This document shows positions 25,891-34,742 of a stretch of DNA of 64,000 nucleotides, piece after piece (within the stretch, counting starts at the first letter, position 1; every line of letters starts with the position of its first letter). Source of the stretch: Nitrospira sp. Its GTDB lineage: Bacteria > Nitrospirota > Nitrospiria > Nitrospirales > Nitrospiraceae. Location of the stretch: contig CP060501.1 in assembly GCA_024760545.1 (NCBI GenBank), positions 2,806,036 to 2,870,035 on the forward strand, in the 5' to 3' direction. The notes below the pieces were generated by a model, which did no database searches, had not been told where the DNA came from, and worked only from the letters and a program-made list of their open reading frames with translations. A program made the translations under genes and the position numbers.

Positions 25891-27048
25891 ATGAAACTCG
25901 CTCGACCCTTCCTTGCCTATTTCGCCACGTATTTCAGTGGTGTGTTGCTTGTGGCAGTGATGGCGACCCTGGGATGCAGCCATCAAGACGAGCAAGCCCA
26001 ACAGATTGTCCGGCCTGTGAAAGTGTCACGGATCGTGGACCAGAGTGACAGGGAGATGAGTTTCGCCGGAGACGTGCGCGCGCGCTATGAGACCATATTG
26101 TCCTTCCGCGTGGCCGGCAAGTTGTTAACACGACACATCGACGTGGGAGACCGCGTACGCAAGGGGCAGGTGCTCGCCCAGCTGGATCAGAACGACTATC
26201 GTCTCGCCGTTCAAGACCTTCACGCTCAGCTGGCATCTGCAGTCGCCAATAGAGACTTTTTACGAGACGATGTGGCGCGATACCGTGAGCTGGTGACGCA
26301 AAACGTCACCAGCTCACCTGAATTCGACCGCCACCAAACTGCCTACACCACGGCGCGAGAGCGGGCGGCGGCGCTCGAAGCCCAACTGGGCCACGCAGTC
26401 AATCAGTTGGCCTACACCGCGTTGTCGGCTGACCGGGACGGCGTCGTGACGGCACTGGAGGTCGAGAGGGGGCAGGTCGTCAGCGCTGGTCAGGCCATCG
26501 TCAAGCTGGCTCAACTCGACGAAAAGGAGATCCATTTCGATGTCCCCGAGCATCGCCTGCCGGGACTCAAACGCCAACAGGCAGTCAATGTCACTTTATG
26601 GACTGCTCACGAAAGGCGTCTAAAGGGCCAAATCCGAGAAATTGCTTCATCAGCTGACCCGGCCAGCCGCACGTATCGCGTCAAAGCGACACTGCTTGAG
26701 GACCAAGACACTGCGCAACTGGGCATGACGGCAACAGTCTGGATTTCTTCGAGCATGTCCTCTCGAATGACTATTCCGCTTTCCGCCGTGTTCACCCCGC
26801 AGAACAAACCGGGACAACCGCATGTGTGGCTAGTGGATGAGCAGACCGGCACGGTCAGATCTGTGCCGGTTCAAGTTGGAGAACCCATGGATGGAGAACA
26901 CATTGCCGTCACGGGACTCGCATCTGGACAGTGGCTGATCACTGCCGGCGTCCAGCGCCTGGCGGAGGGACAGGCCGTGCGATTGCCGGATGCCATCGCC
27001 TTGGCGATGAATCGAGCAAGCGCTGAGAACGGAGGGCGTCAGCCATGA
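25891..27048 (+). CDS. RND efflux membrane-fusion lipoprotein
   Basis: The ATG at 25891, preceded by AAGGAG, gives 385 residues. The N-terminal hydrophobic segment ends with a lipobox, ATLGC, so it is anchored as an inner-membrane lipoprotein. The barrel-sandwich halves are visible: FRVAGKLLTRHIDVGDRVRKG in part, and TALSADRDGVVTALEVERGQ in part, around a coiled coil. It links the pump to the outer-membrane channel. Its stop overlaps the pump start by 4 bases. Confidence 0.92.
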   Translation: MKLARPFLAYFATYFSGVLLVAVMATLGCSHQDEQAQQIVRPVKVSRIVDQSDREMSFAGDVRARYETILSFRVAGKLLTRHIDVGDRVRKGQVLAQLDQNDYRLAVQDLHAQLASAVANRDFLRDDVARYRELVTQNVTSSPEFDRHQTAYTTARERAAALEAQLGHAVNQLAYTALSADRDGVVTALEVERGQVVSAGQAIVKLAQLDEKEIHFDVPEHRLPGLKRQQAVNVTLWTAHERRLKGQIREIASSADPASRTYRVKATLLEDQDTAQLGMTATVWISSSMSSRMTIPLSAVFTPQNKPGQPHVWLVDEQTGTVRSVPVQVGEPMDGEHIAVTGLASGQWLITAGVQRLAEGQAVRLPDAIALAMNRASAENGGRQP

Positions 27049-30000
27049 AAGACTTCAATCTGAGCGAATGGGTCCTCACGCACCGCGCGTTCACCAGTTT
27101 TGTGATGGTGCTGGTGCTGTTGGGTGGGATTTTCGCGTATTTCCAACTGCGACAGCGGGAAGATCCGGAATTCACGTTTCGGGTCATGGTCGTCAAAACC
27201 ATATACCCCGGCGCCACCGCGCTGGAAGTGGAACAGCAAGTGACCGACCGGCTGGAAAAGAAAATTCAGGAACTGCCAAACCTGGATTATGTGCGCAGTT
27301 ACTCGAAACCCGGCGAATCGGTGATTTTTATCACGCCCCGTGAAGATACGCCACCCAAAGACATTCCAGATCTCTGGTATCAAGTGCGCAAGAAGGTGGG
27401 CGACATCCGGATGACGCTTCCTCCGGGGATCGTCGGACCATTTTTCAATGACGAGTTTGGCGATACCTACAGCCTGGTCTATGCCTTTTCTGGCGAGGGC
27501 TATAGCTATGCCGAGCTTAAACAGATAGTCGATTCGACCCGTCAGCAACTCCTGCGCGTGAAGGATGTTGAGAAAGTCGAGCTCATCGGCGTCCAGGATG
27601 AAAAGATTTTTGTCGAGTTTTCCGACAAGCAGCTGGCCGAACTCGGCCTGGACGCTTCGGTGGTTGCCGTGGCCTTGCAGGCGCAGAACGGCATGGCACC
27701 GGCCGGAACGGTGATTTCCCCACAGCACAATATCCACCTCCGACTCACCGGCTCCTTCGACTCGGTGGAAAGCATGGCGAACCTTCCAGTGCGTATCGAA
27801 GGCCGAACCTTGCGCGTCGGCGATTTTGCCACGGTCACTCGGGGCTACATCGACCCGTCCGAATTCAAGATGCGCTTCAACGGCAAAGAGGTTATTGGCC
27901 TCGGCGTTACCATGAACAAAAACGGCGACGTGCTGGAATTGGGAAAGGCGCTGGAAGTAACCATGAGTCGCATCGAGGAGGGACTTCCTGTCGGCATCGA
28001 CGTGGAACGGGTCGCTGACCAATCGCGGGTGGTCCATACCGCCATCGGCGAATTCATGCGCACCTTCTTCGAGGCCTTGGCGGCGGTGCTGCTCGTCAGC
28101 TTTCTGAGTCTAGGATTTCGAACCGGCTCCGTTGTAGCGCTCACGGTGCCCCTGGTTTTAGCCGGCACGCTGATATGTATGCTGCTGTTTGGGATGGACA
28201 TGCATCGTATCTCTCTGGGGGCGTTGATCCTTGCCCTTGGCCTCCTGGTAGACGACGCGATGATCGCCATCGAGATGATGGCACGCAAACTCGAAGAGGG
28301 CTGGGATCGGATGCGCGCCGCCACCTATGCCTACCGCGCCACTGCGTTTCCAATGTTGACTGGAACATTGATCACCATTGCGGGCTTTCTGCCGGTAGGC
28401 CTGGCGAAGTCGCAAGCTGGGGAATACACGGTGGCGATTTTCCAGGTGGTGGCAATTTCGTTGTTGCTGTCATGGATCGGCGCGGTGACCTTCACGCCCT
28501 ATTTGGGATTTTTGATGCTCAAAGTCCGTGCGAATTCCGGGACGCTCCGATACGACTTGTTCGATACACCGTTCTATAACCGGTTGCGCCGTTGGGTGGG
28601 TGCGTGTGTTGAGAATCGTAAGACCGTCATCATCGGCACGGTGGCATTATTCGGCGTCGGTGTCGCGACTCTGACTCAAGTTCCCGAACAGTTCTTCCCG
28701 CTCTCTAACAGACCCGAAGTCATTATCGACCTCTGGTTGCCGGAGGGTAGTTCCTTCACGCAAACCGAAGCCGCCGCCAAGCGCATGGAGGCGGTTCTCG
28801 CCAAGGATGAAGATGTGGTGAATTATGCGACCTATCTCGGTGGTGGGAGTCCGCGCTTTTTCCTGCTCATCGTCCAACAATTGGCGAATACTAATTTGGC
28901 CGAATTTGTGGTGATGACCAAAGACAACGGCGCACGCGAACGGGTGATGCAACGTATTCGATTGGCCCTCGCCACGGATTTCCCGGAGGTGCGCGGACGT
29001 GTCATGCGCCTCAATGTCGGACCGCCGATGGACTATCCGGTGGTGTTCAGGGTGTTCGGCGAAGATCCCATAGTCCTTCGAACCCTCGCGGACCGGGTGG
29101 CCGAGGTCGTGCGCGGCAACCCCCAGACAGTGGATGTCAACGATGACTGGCATGAGCGCCTCCCCTCGTTCCGTCTCATGCTCGACCAGGACAAGGCGCG
29201 TGCGCTCGGAGTCTCAACGTCAAGCCTCTCACAAGCATTGCAAGCTCACTACACGGGAATCCCCGTCGGGCAGTTCCGTGAGGACGACAAGCTCATCGAC
29301 ATCGTGTGGCGGGCGCAAAAGAACCTGCGCGTCACAGCCGACGGATTACCCGGCGTTACGATTCGCACGGCCAACGGGCGGTCGGCACCGCTAGCCCAAT
29401 TCGTCAAGTTTGAAACCGTGTTCGAGGACGGCGTGCGCTGGCGCCGCAACCGCTTCCCGGCTATCTCGATCCGCGCCGACGTGATTGAGGGCAAGCTCGC
29501 CCCTGACGTGGCGGCGCAAATCATTCCTCAGCTCAAATCCATCGAAGCACAACTACCCGCCGGCTATTTCATCGAGACCGGCGCAGCTAAGGAGGACGCC
29601 TGGATCGCCCAGAAATCCATCATCATCTGGATACCCTTGGTGGTTATCGCGACACTCGTGCTGCTGATGGTGCAGTTGCAGAATCTGTCCCGGACCTTCC
29701 TAGTATTCGTCACTGCGCCCTTGGGGGTGATTGGCGCGGCATTCGCCCTGCTACTGTTCCGGGCTCCCTTCGGCTTTGTGGCCCTACTCGGTATCCTCGC
29801 GCTGGCCGGCATGATTATGCGCAACTCGGTGATCCTCGTCGATCAGATCGAACAGGACGAAAAGGCCGGACGTGACACCTGGTCCGCCATCGTCGAATCG
29901 ACGGTGCGACGTTTCCGGCCCATTTTGTTGACGGCGGCGGCGGCCATTCTGGCCATGATACCGCTGTCGCGCAACGACTTCTTTGGGCCCCAGGCGATCG

Positions 30001-30188
30001 CGATCATGGGTGGGCTGACGGTAGCCACTGCGCTGACGATCTTCTTTGTTCCGGCACTCTATGCCGCGTGGTTTAAGGTCGAACGGACGCCTCAGGAGAA
30101 GAGCGCAGAGATGGCGCGTCCGTTGTATCCAACGCATATCGGTATGCCAGATGAACAGTCGGTTGCTGTTCCGGGAGGTGTCGCATGA
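27045..30188 (+). CDS. RND efflux pump (AcrB/MdtC-like permease)
   Basis: A 1047-residue RND permease with the usual twelve-helix plan and two large periplasmic loops. Helix 4 has the proton-relay aspartates in ALGLLVDDAMIAIE. The C-terminal half holds AAILAMIPLSRNDFFGPQAIAIMGG in part. The family exports drugs, detergents or lipophilic compounds using proton motive force. It is flanked by overlapping MFP and OMF genes, so the operon encodes a complete tripartite pump. The substrate is not indicated. Confidence 0.94.
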   Translation: MKDFNLSEWVLTHRAFTSFVMVLVLLGGIFAYFQLRQREDPEFTFRVMVVKTIYPGATALEVEQQVTDRLEKKIQELPNLDYVRSYSKPGESVIFITPREDTPPKDIPDLWYQVRKKVGDIRMTLPPGIVGPFFNDEFGDTYSLVYAFSGEGYSYAELKQIVDSTRQQLLRVKDVEKVELIGVQDEKIFVEFSDKQLAELGLDASVVAVALQAQNGMAPAGTVISPQHNIHLRLTGSFDSVESMANLPVRIEGRTLRVGDFATVTRGYIDPSEFKMRFNGKEVIGLGVTMNKNGDVLELGKALEVTMSRIEEGLPVGIDVERVADQSRVVHTAIGEFMRTFFEALAAVLLVSFLSLGFRTGSVVALTVPLVLAGTLICMLLFGMDMHRISLGALILALGLLVDDAMIAIEMMARKLEEGWDRMRAATYAYRATAFPMLTGTLITIAGFLPVGLAKSQAGEYTVAIFQVVAISLLLSWIGAVTFTPYLGFLMLKVRANSGTLRYDLFDTPFYNRLRRWVGACVENRKTVIIGTVALFGVGVATLTQVPEQFFPLSNRPEVIIDLWLPEGSSFTQTEAAAKRMEAVLAKDEDVVNYATYLGGGSPRFFLLIVQQLANTNLAEFVVMTKDNGARERVMQRIRLALATDFPEVRGRVMRLNVGPPMDYPVVFRVFGEDPIVLRTLADRVAEVVRGNPQTVDVNDDWHERLPSFRLMLDQDKARALGVSTSSLSQALQAHYTGIPVGQFREDDKLIDIVWRAQKNLRVTADGLPGVTIRTANGRSAPLAQFVKFETVFEDGVRWRRNRFPAISIRADVIEGKLAPDVAAQIIPQLKSIEAQLPAGYFIETGAAKEDAWIAQKSIIIWIPLVVIATLVLLMVQLQNLSRTFLVFVTAPLGVIGAAFALLLFRAPFGFVALLGILALAGMIMRNSVILVDQIEQDEKAGRDTWSAIVESTVRRFRPILLTAAAAILAMIPLSRNDFFGPQAIAIMGGLTVATALTIFFVPALYAAWFKVERTPQEKSAEMARPLYPTHIGMPDEQSVAVPGGVA

Positions 30189-31633
30189 AAGCCTGGTATT
30201 CAACGATAGTCTTGTTTTTGTCGTTAATGGGACTGGGCGGCTGTACGCCGACGCGGGTTAGTGATCACCTTACTCTCGTAGTTCCGGAACATTGGCAAAA
30301 CGCCCCTGATACTCAACCGGTCTGGGCGTCCAAGAATCTCAGCGAGTGGTGGAAGGGGTTCGGGGACCCCGTGTTGAATGACTTGATCGGCCAAGCACTG
30401 GCCGCCAACCACGATCTCCGGCTAGCCAAGGCACGCGTGCGTGAAGCTAAGGCCATGGTCATAGTCACTGAATCGGCGCTCTACCCCAGCATTGATTTCT
30501 TCTCTTTCGGCGGCCGGGAAAAAAGAATAGACAGAATTGTTGGAGTGCCGGGTCAACAGGGCATTGAGCTGATTACTCCCACCGCCGATGTGATCACTGG
30601 CGGACTGGCGGCCCGGTGGGAAGTCGACGTGTTCGGTAGTAGACATCTTGAAGCGGAGGCTGCCATCGCGCAGTCCGCGGGAACCGAAGAGGCCCATCGT
30701 GCGGTGCAAGTGGGATTGTTGGCCCAGGTCGCAACGAATTATCTGGAACTGCGCGGGATACAGCAGCGTACCAATATCCTGCAGGACAATATTCAGGTCC
30801 AGCGTGAACGCCTGAGAGCCCTGCAAGCCTTCTATAAAGCTGGCTTGGTCAATGACATGGATGTTGCCCGTCAGGAGTCTCTGCTGCACAATACCGTGGG
30901 TACCCTGCCAGTCCTGACAAGCACGGCGAAAAACTTAATGCATCGACTCAGTGTCCTACTGGGAGAAACGCCGGCGAGATTGGAAGAACGATTGACTCAT
31001 TCCATGCCGCTGACCGTCACCATGCCGAGCATCCCCACGCTTCTCCCGTCGAGTGTGCTGGAGCAGAGACCGGATTTACGGCTTGCACACACGGAAGTCA
31101 GTGCGGCCGCTGCCAGCCTCGGTGCGGCGCGAGCAAATTTACTTCCGAAATTCGTTTTGTCGGCGAGCGGCGGCTTCGGCGCACTGGCGGTCGGCGGATT
31201 TCCGGGTCTCGCAGAAGGTGTATATGCGCTTGGTGCGGGATTGACGGCGCCGATATTCAATGCTGGTCGCATCAAAGCCCATATCACCGCGGCGGATGCT
31301 CGGCTCGATCATGTAGCAGCCAATTACGAGAAGACCTTTCTGCTCGCCTTAGAGGATACGGAAAATGCCTATGTCGCGCATACCGCAGCCCTGGAGCGCC
31401 GCGATCAATTGGTCCTGGCTGAGACGGCGGCGGAGCGATCCCACACCCATGCCCAAGCCTTCTACCAACGCGGTGCTGCGGACTTCATATCGGTTCTCGA
31501 CGCCCAGCGAACAAAGCTTTCAACCAGCGACGAGCGTACCCAGGCCGAGACTGCGGTGCGTGTTTCTCTGGTCTCAATCTACAGAGCTTTCGGCGGTGGT
31601 TGGTCTGACCAATCCATGGTGGGGACAGATTGA
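30185..31633 (+). CDS. RND outer-membrane factor lipoprotein (NodT/OprM-like)
   Basis: A 482-residue OMF whose signal ends in the lipobox GLGGC. NodT-family motifs include WWKGFGDPVLNDLIGQALAAN in part, DLRLAKARVREAKA, WEVDVFG, VATNYLELRG and the second-repeat EQRPDLRLAHTEVSAA. It forms the outer-membrane channel of the pump encoded just upstream. It overlaps the pump gene by 4 bases. It is unrelated in detail to the three TolC-like genes at 41.9-46.6 kb. Confidence 0.92.
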   Translation: MKAWYSTIVLFLSLMGLGGCTPTRVSDHLTLVVPEHWQNAPDTQPVWASKNLSEWWKGFGDPVLNDLIGQALAANHDLRLAKARVREAKAMVIVTESALYPSIDFFSFGGREKRIDRIVGVPGQQGIELITPTADVITGGLAARWEVDVFGSRHLEAEAAIAQSAGTEEAHRAVQVGLLAQVATNYLELRGIQQRTNILQDNIQVQRERLRALQAFYKAGLVNDMDVARQESLLHNTVGTLPVLTSTAKNLMHRLSVLLGETPARLEERLTHSMPLTVTMPSIPTLLPSSVLEQRPDLRLAHTEVSAAAASLGAARANLLPKFVLSASGGFGALAVGGFPGLAEGVYALGAGLTAPIFNAGRIKAHITAADARLDHVAANYEKTFLLALEDTENAYVAHTAALERRDQLVLAETAAERSHTHAQAFYQRGAADFISVLDAQRTKLSTSDERTQAETAVRVSLVSIYRAFGGGWSDQSMVGTD

Positions 31634-31958
31634 TAAGTATTGATGTCGGGGACAATTCGCGACCTCACCTAAAACTCGGTGTGGTTGGTTTTACAGCATG
31701 TTTTAGTTGTGCCCGTTTCTGGCTTGAATAAATTCGTTGAACAGGTCGATAATAAAAGGCGAAGTCGTCGTCCAATTGAAACACGGGTTCGAATCCCGTT
31801 GGGACCACCACTCTTTCCTTTCCCCGAAGGCCTGGCAAGGGTCAGGATTCCCTCAAAGAGGGAGCTGAAAATGTTGCAGAAGGTGGTGTAGGTTAACCGT
31901 GACCGAGTACCTTCCTGAAGGTTCCAGGTATCGTTAATCTTAGTGACGGGGGTTAATT
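31634..31958. other. non-coding junction between islands A and B
   Basis: 325 bases without a convincing gene. It holds the end of island A and the attR repeat (31779-31811). Bases 31748-31778, just before the core, resemble the sequence before the third, diverged core at 32591. Confidence 0.6.
31779..31811 (+). repeat. attR of island A (tRNA-Glu 3' repeat)
   Basis: An exact 33-base copy of the tRNA-Glu 3' end (23991-24023). It is not a tRNA because no 5' half is present. It marks the far end of island A and the near end of segment B. Confidence 0.88.
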
Positions 31959-32519
31959 ATGAACCTCGTGACCTTTCGCTTCCGCCAGTCGCAGGCCGTG
32001 GACTTCTATTGGAACCTCGAGTTGGCCAAGCGGGGAACCCTACGCGAATTCAGGGTGCATCCTAATATCATCATTTATGAGTCGGCTTTTGACCTCATGA
32101 ACCCTATTCAAGTAGGACACGCCTTGTCCCTGGCCAAGGCCTTGGTGCTCGACAAGCGAGCCGAGGTTTTCTCGGGAAACGCGTCGTTGACCATGGCGAC
32201 CGTCCGTGATGTGTTGCAGTGCTATCAGCAATCGATGCAGGTCGACGACCATCATGCGCATTGTTGGTTCAAGATTAAGCTCACATTTGATCTGATGGTG
32301 ACCCGGTTCGAGGTCGACCTGAACGACGCGGACAAGTCGTTCGTATTTCCGTGTCGTAAGGCGGCCACACATGCCTATGGCATTCACTATGAGCACCCAG
32401 GGACCATCTACGACCAACTGGACTCGGCCTTGTGGCGTGCCGGCACACGTTGGTGTCCGCGGCTCGCGGATCTCTCCGAAATAAAACTCGTCAACGTGGA
32501 GTTGCAGACTAGAAAATGA
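31959..32519 (+). CDS. hypothetical protein of segment B
   Basis: A 186-residue soluble protein, ATG preceded by a G-rich GGGGG. It contains HHAHCWFKIKL near the middle, a CRKAATHAYG stretch and a C-terminal WRAGTRWCPRLADL. No signal peptide, membrane helix or DNA-binding motif is evident. I do not recognise it. It is the only cargo left in the small segment between two tRNA-Glu-derived repeats. Confidence 0.55.
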   Translation: MNLVTFRFRQSQAVDFYWNLELAKRGTLREFRVHPNIIIYESAFDLMNPIQVGHALSLAKALVLDKRAEVFSGNASLTMATVRDVLQCYQQSMQVDDHHAHCWFKIKLTFDLMVTRFEVDLNDADKSFVFPCRKAATHAYGIHYEHPGTIYDQLDSALWRAGTRWCPRLADLSEIKLVNVELQTRK

Positions 32520-32590
32520 AGAACCGGTCCCGACTTGGGGAAAATTGGCGGAACCAGCGATAACAAGCTGGCGAAGTCCTCGTCGTAGTC

Positions 32591-32620
32591 AAATACAGGC
32601 TCGAATCCCGTTGGGACCAC
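32591..32620 (+). repeat. third, diverged tRNA-Glu attachment core
   Basis: Bases 32601-32620 match the tRNA-Glu 3' end exactly and 32591-32600 match at 7 of 10. The CCA is disrupted. Similarity to the attR of island A extends upstream to about 32559 around GGCGAAGTC. Confidence 0.75.
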
Positions 32621-32661
32621 ACCAAGCTTGCTCGTGCCGTGCGTCTCTTGATGGAATCTTC

Positions 32662-34239
32662 TCAACCAGCTTGAACAATGGCGCTGTGCGGATGGGCTTC
32701 GACGGCCGGTGGCGCCGTGGTCGCGTATCGTGCGCATCCGAACATGACGCCTGCGACACCCAAATAGGCGAGGGCGACGACCGGTGATTGAGCGAGGCCG
32801 ATCGCCTCGCCGTGCATGAATCCGAAGAACGTGAACACGGCACCGACAAGAGCAAACACACCTGCCTTGGAAAACGATCGGTCGATCACGAATACGGCAA
32901 TCGAAGTCAACACCAGTCCGCCGAGAATCGCGCCACCGCCGATGACCTGAAGCCCGTGGTAGAGGACGCCGACCTGACCGAGTTTGTCGAGTCCGACAGC
33001 GGCAACATTGGTACCGGCGGCGCCCAGCGCGCCTTCGATCTGCAGCTTCCCCCACGCCGCGACATGCGGGACCAGCCCGAGGATAATGGCCGGAGCGTGG
33101 GTGCGCGGCGTTTCCAGGAACGCTTGCGACCCAATCAGCATGCCGATGTAGAGCAGGATCGGCGCGATAGCCACAACCGGGATCAGTGCCATCATGACTG
33201 AAATGATGCCGAACCAGGCCAGCACGATGACCAGCATGCCGGTTGCGGCGGAATAGCCGATGCGACCGCCGATCGCTTTCCACCCCGGCTGGCCGATGTA
33301 GACGGCGAGGATGAACGGATTGCCCATCAGGCAGCCGATCAGGCTGATGATGCCGTCGGCGGTGAGCACGCGTGTCGTCGGAAAACTGTCGCCGGCTGCG
33401 GCGGCACTTTCGACATTGTCGACGGCTTCCACCAAATCGTAGATCCCGAACGGGATGGCAGTGACCAAGATGATGCCGAGATATTCAAAACCGGCAAACA
33501 CGTGACCGAGTGAGGGTATTGGAACCGAAAAACCAAAATTCGAGAAGGAGCCGACCAACTTGTCCAGGGTCATCCCACCATAGTTCAGACCAAATGCCGT
33601 TGAGCCCCAAGCGATCAGCGTGCCGAAGGCAATGGCCACCAGTCCCGCGGGGATGCCCTTGAAGTAACGCACTCCGCCCAGCCAGCTGACTAAGATGATT
33701 GCGAAACAGATGAGCCCGATCAGCGGCGTCATGAACATTTCCAGAGCTGGACGCATGGAAATGAACGCAATGGAAACACCGGCCAGCGTACCGAGCAGCG
33801 CTGCGCGGGGTGTGACTTTGCGGATCCATGGTGCGATGAAGCCGCCGATCATGAGCACGAAGCTCTGAACGAACACCCAGGTCAGGCCTGCTTCCCAGCC
33901 CTTGATCGGATCGCCGGTTTGCAGCGTAATCGGCAGCATGATCACAAACACCACCACGAACATATGTGGCACACTCGTGCCCGATGGGAGCGCGGTGACA
34001 TCGTGGCGTCCGCTTGTTTTGGCCAATTGGTACGCGAGCCATGCGTAGTACATGGTACTCATGAACAGCATCAAGCCGCAGGCCGGTAGAATGCGGCCGA
34101 AGACGAGGCTGTCCGGCATCTTCAGCACGAATCGCAGCAGGCCGGTGAGGACCAGCAGGTTGAGCAAGATGTTGGTGCCGAATCCGAACAAGGCGTTCCA
34201 GTCGCCGGGTACCCAGACAGCAGGCTTGCTCGCGGTCAT
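32662..34239 (-). CDS. NCS2-type (AzgA-like) purine/xanthine permease
   Basis: The ATG at 34239 has AGGAGGCGA upstream and gives 525 residues with about 12 hydrophobic segments. The N-terminus (WVPGDWNALFGFGTNIL) and later GIYDLVEAVDNVESAAAAGD (in part) are typical of the solute-carrier family that includes AzgA-like transporters of adenine, guanine or xanthine. Substrate cannot be fixed from sequence. Upstream lies a long leader with several short hairpins. Confidence 0.8.
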   Translation of the reverse strand: MTASKPAVWVPGDWNALFGFGTNILLNLLVLTGLLRFVLKMPDSLVFGRILPACGLMLFMSTMYYAWLAYQLAKTSGRHDVTALPSGTSVPHMFVVVFVIMLPITLQTGDPIKGWEAGLTWVFVQSFVLMIGGFIAPWIRKVTPRAALLGTLAGVSIAFISMRPALEMFMTPLIGLICFAIILVSWLGGVRYFKGIPAGLVAIAFGTLIAWGSTAFGLNYGGMTLDKLVGSFSNFGFSVPIPSLGHVFAGFEYLGIILVTAIPFGIYDLVEAVDNVESAAAAGDSFPTTRVLTADGIISLIGCLMGNPFILAVYIGQPGWKAIGGRIGYSAATGMLVIVLAWFGIISVMMALIPVVAIAPILLYIGMLIGSQAFLETPRTHAPAIILGLVPHVAAWGKLQIEGALGAAGTNVAAVGLDKLGQVGVLYHGLQVIGGGAILGGLVLTSIAVFVIDRSFSKAGVFALVGAVFTFFGFMHGEAIGLAQSPVVALAYLGVAGVMFGCARYATTAPPAVEAHPHSAIVQAG

Positions 34240-34742
34240 AGTCGCCTCCTTCTCACGATGCGCTGCACGTGTGTCGTGCGAGTGATTGTGCGGCATGCGC
34301 TTGATGTCGACCTGGCAACAAGCGTCCTGACGATCGCCGGCTCGGAGTCCGTCGATGTTGGAGATCAGAAAGAATCGAGGGTCGGTGGTCGTAGGGCATC
34401 GGTGCTGCTCAATGGCTCCATTGCATGCAGGACGATGCGAACGCTCGCAGCCTTGTCAGGCCTGCCTCTCCTGAAGGGAGACCGGATTATAGGTCTCGCC
34501 CATCGGAAAGGCTAGAGAAAGGCCAGGGTAAAAATTCCTGGCCGCACACGTCATACCGACCGTCGAGCCATTGCTTGCTACTACATGACGACAACTAAGT
34601 TTCAATTCGGAAGAGATTACGCACTCAACTTCTGTGCGCGTATGCAAGCTGCCGGACGAGCGAACCTTTCATTGACGCCTCTATTCACGGTTGTGTATAA
34701 ACAAAAGCGGTTAGTAAGAGGTTCCTTTCCAAGGGCAGAGGT
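34240..34742. other. divergent intergenic region with hairpins
   Basis: About 500 bases with no convincing gene, between the permease and the DHS-like gene. It holds inverted repeats: GGCCAGG/CCTGGCC around 34517-34543, GAGACC/GGTCTC with an eight-base loop around 34479-34498, and TCTCC/GGAGA just before that. Promoters for both flanking genes must lie here. I could not match it to a known riboswitch. Confidence 0.5.

Larger units (their letters stand above)
24023..31811. mobile_element. integrated island A at tRNA-Glu, with recombinase and RND efflux operon
   Basis: A 7.8 kb segment flanked by a 33-base exact repeat of the tRNA-Glu 3' end. It carries a tyrosine recombinase next to attL, a MarR regulator, and the membrane-fusion, pump and outer-membrane genes of an RND efflux system. 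There are no replication, conjugation or packaging genes, so it is a small integrative island that would need help to move. Confidence 0.82.
31812..32620. mobile_element. segment B: remnant of an older integration at tRNA-Glu
   Basis: About 0.8 kb between attR of island A and a third, imperfect core. It has one unknown gene and no recombinase. The inside arm of its attR shares a stretch around GGCGAAGTC with that of island A, implying related elements. The worn core and missing integrase suggest it is the older insertion, pushed outward by island A. Confidence 0.6.

Noticed and set aside
27039-28037. 332-codon minus-strand frame
   Set aside because: It is antisense to the RND pump gene, with no recognisable domain.
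31779-31811. A second tRNA-Glu gene
   Set aside because: Only the 3' T-arm and acceptor strand are present. There is no D-arm or anticodon arm, so it is an attachment repeat.
32408-33283. 291-codon minus-strand frame
   Set aside because: It overlaps the permease gene in another frame and crosses the third att core. Its Arg-rich composition is typical of a shadow.
34440-34545. Guanidine-I (ykkC) riboswitch on the minus strand
   Set aside because: CTAGCCTTTCCG loosely recalls the motif, but the conserved downstream elements do not match.
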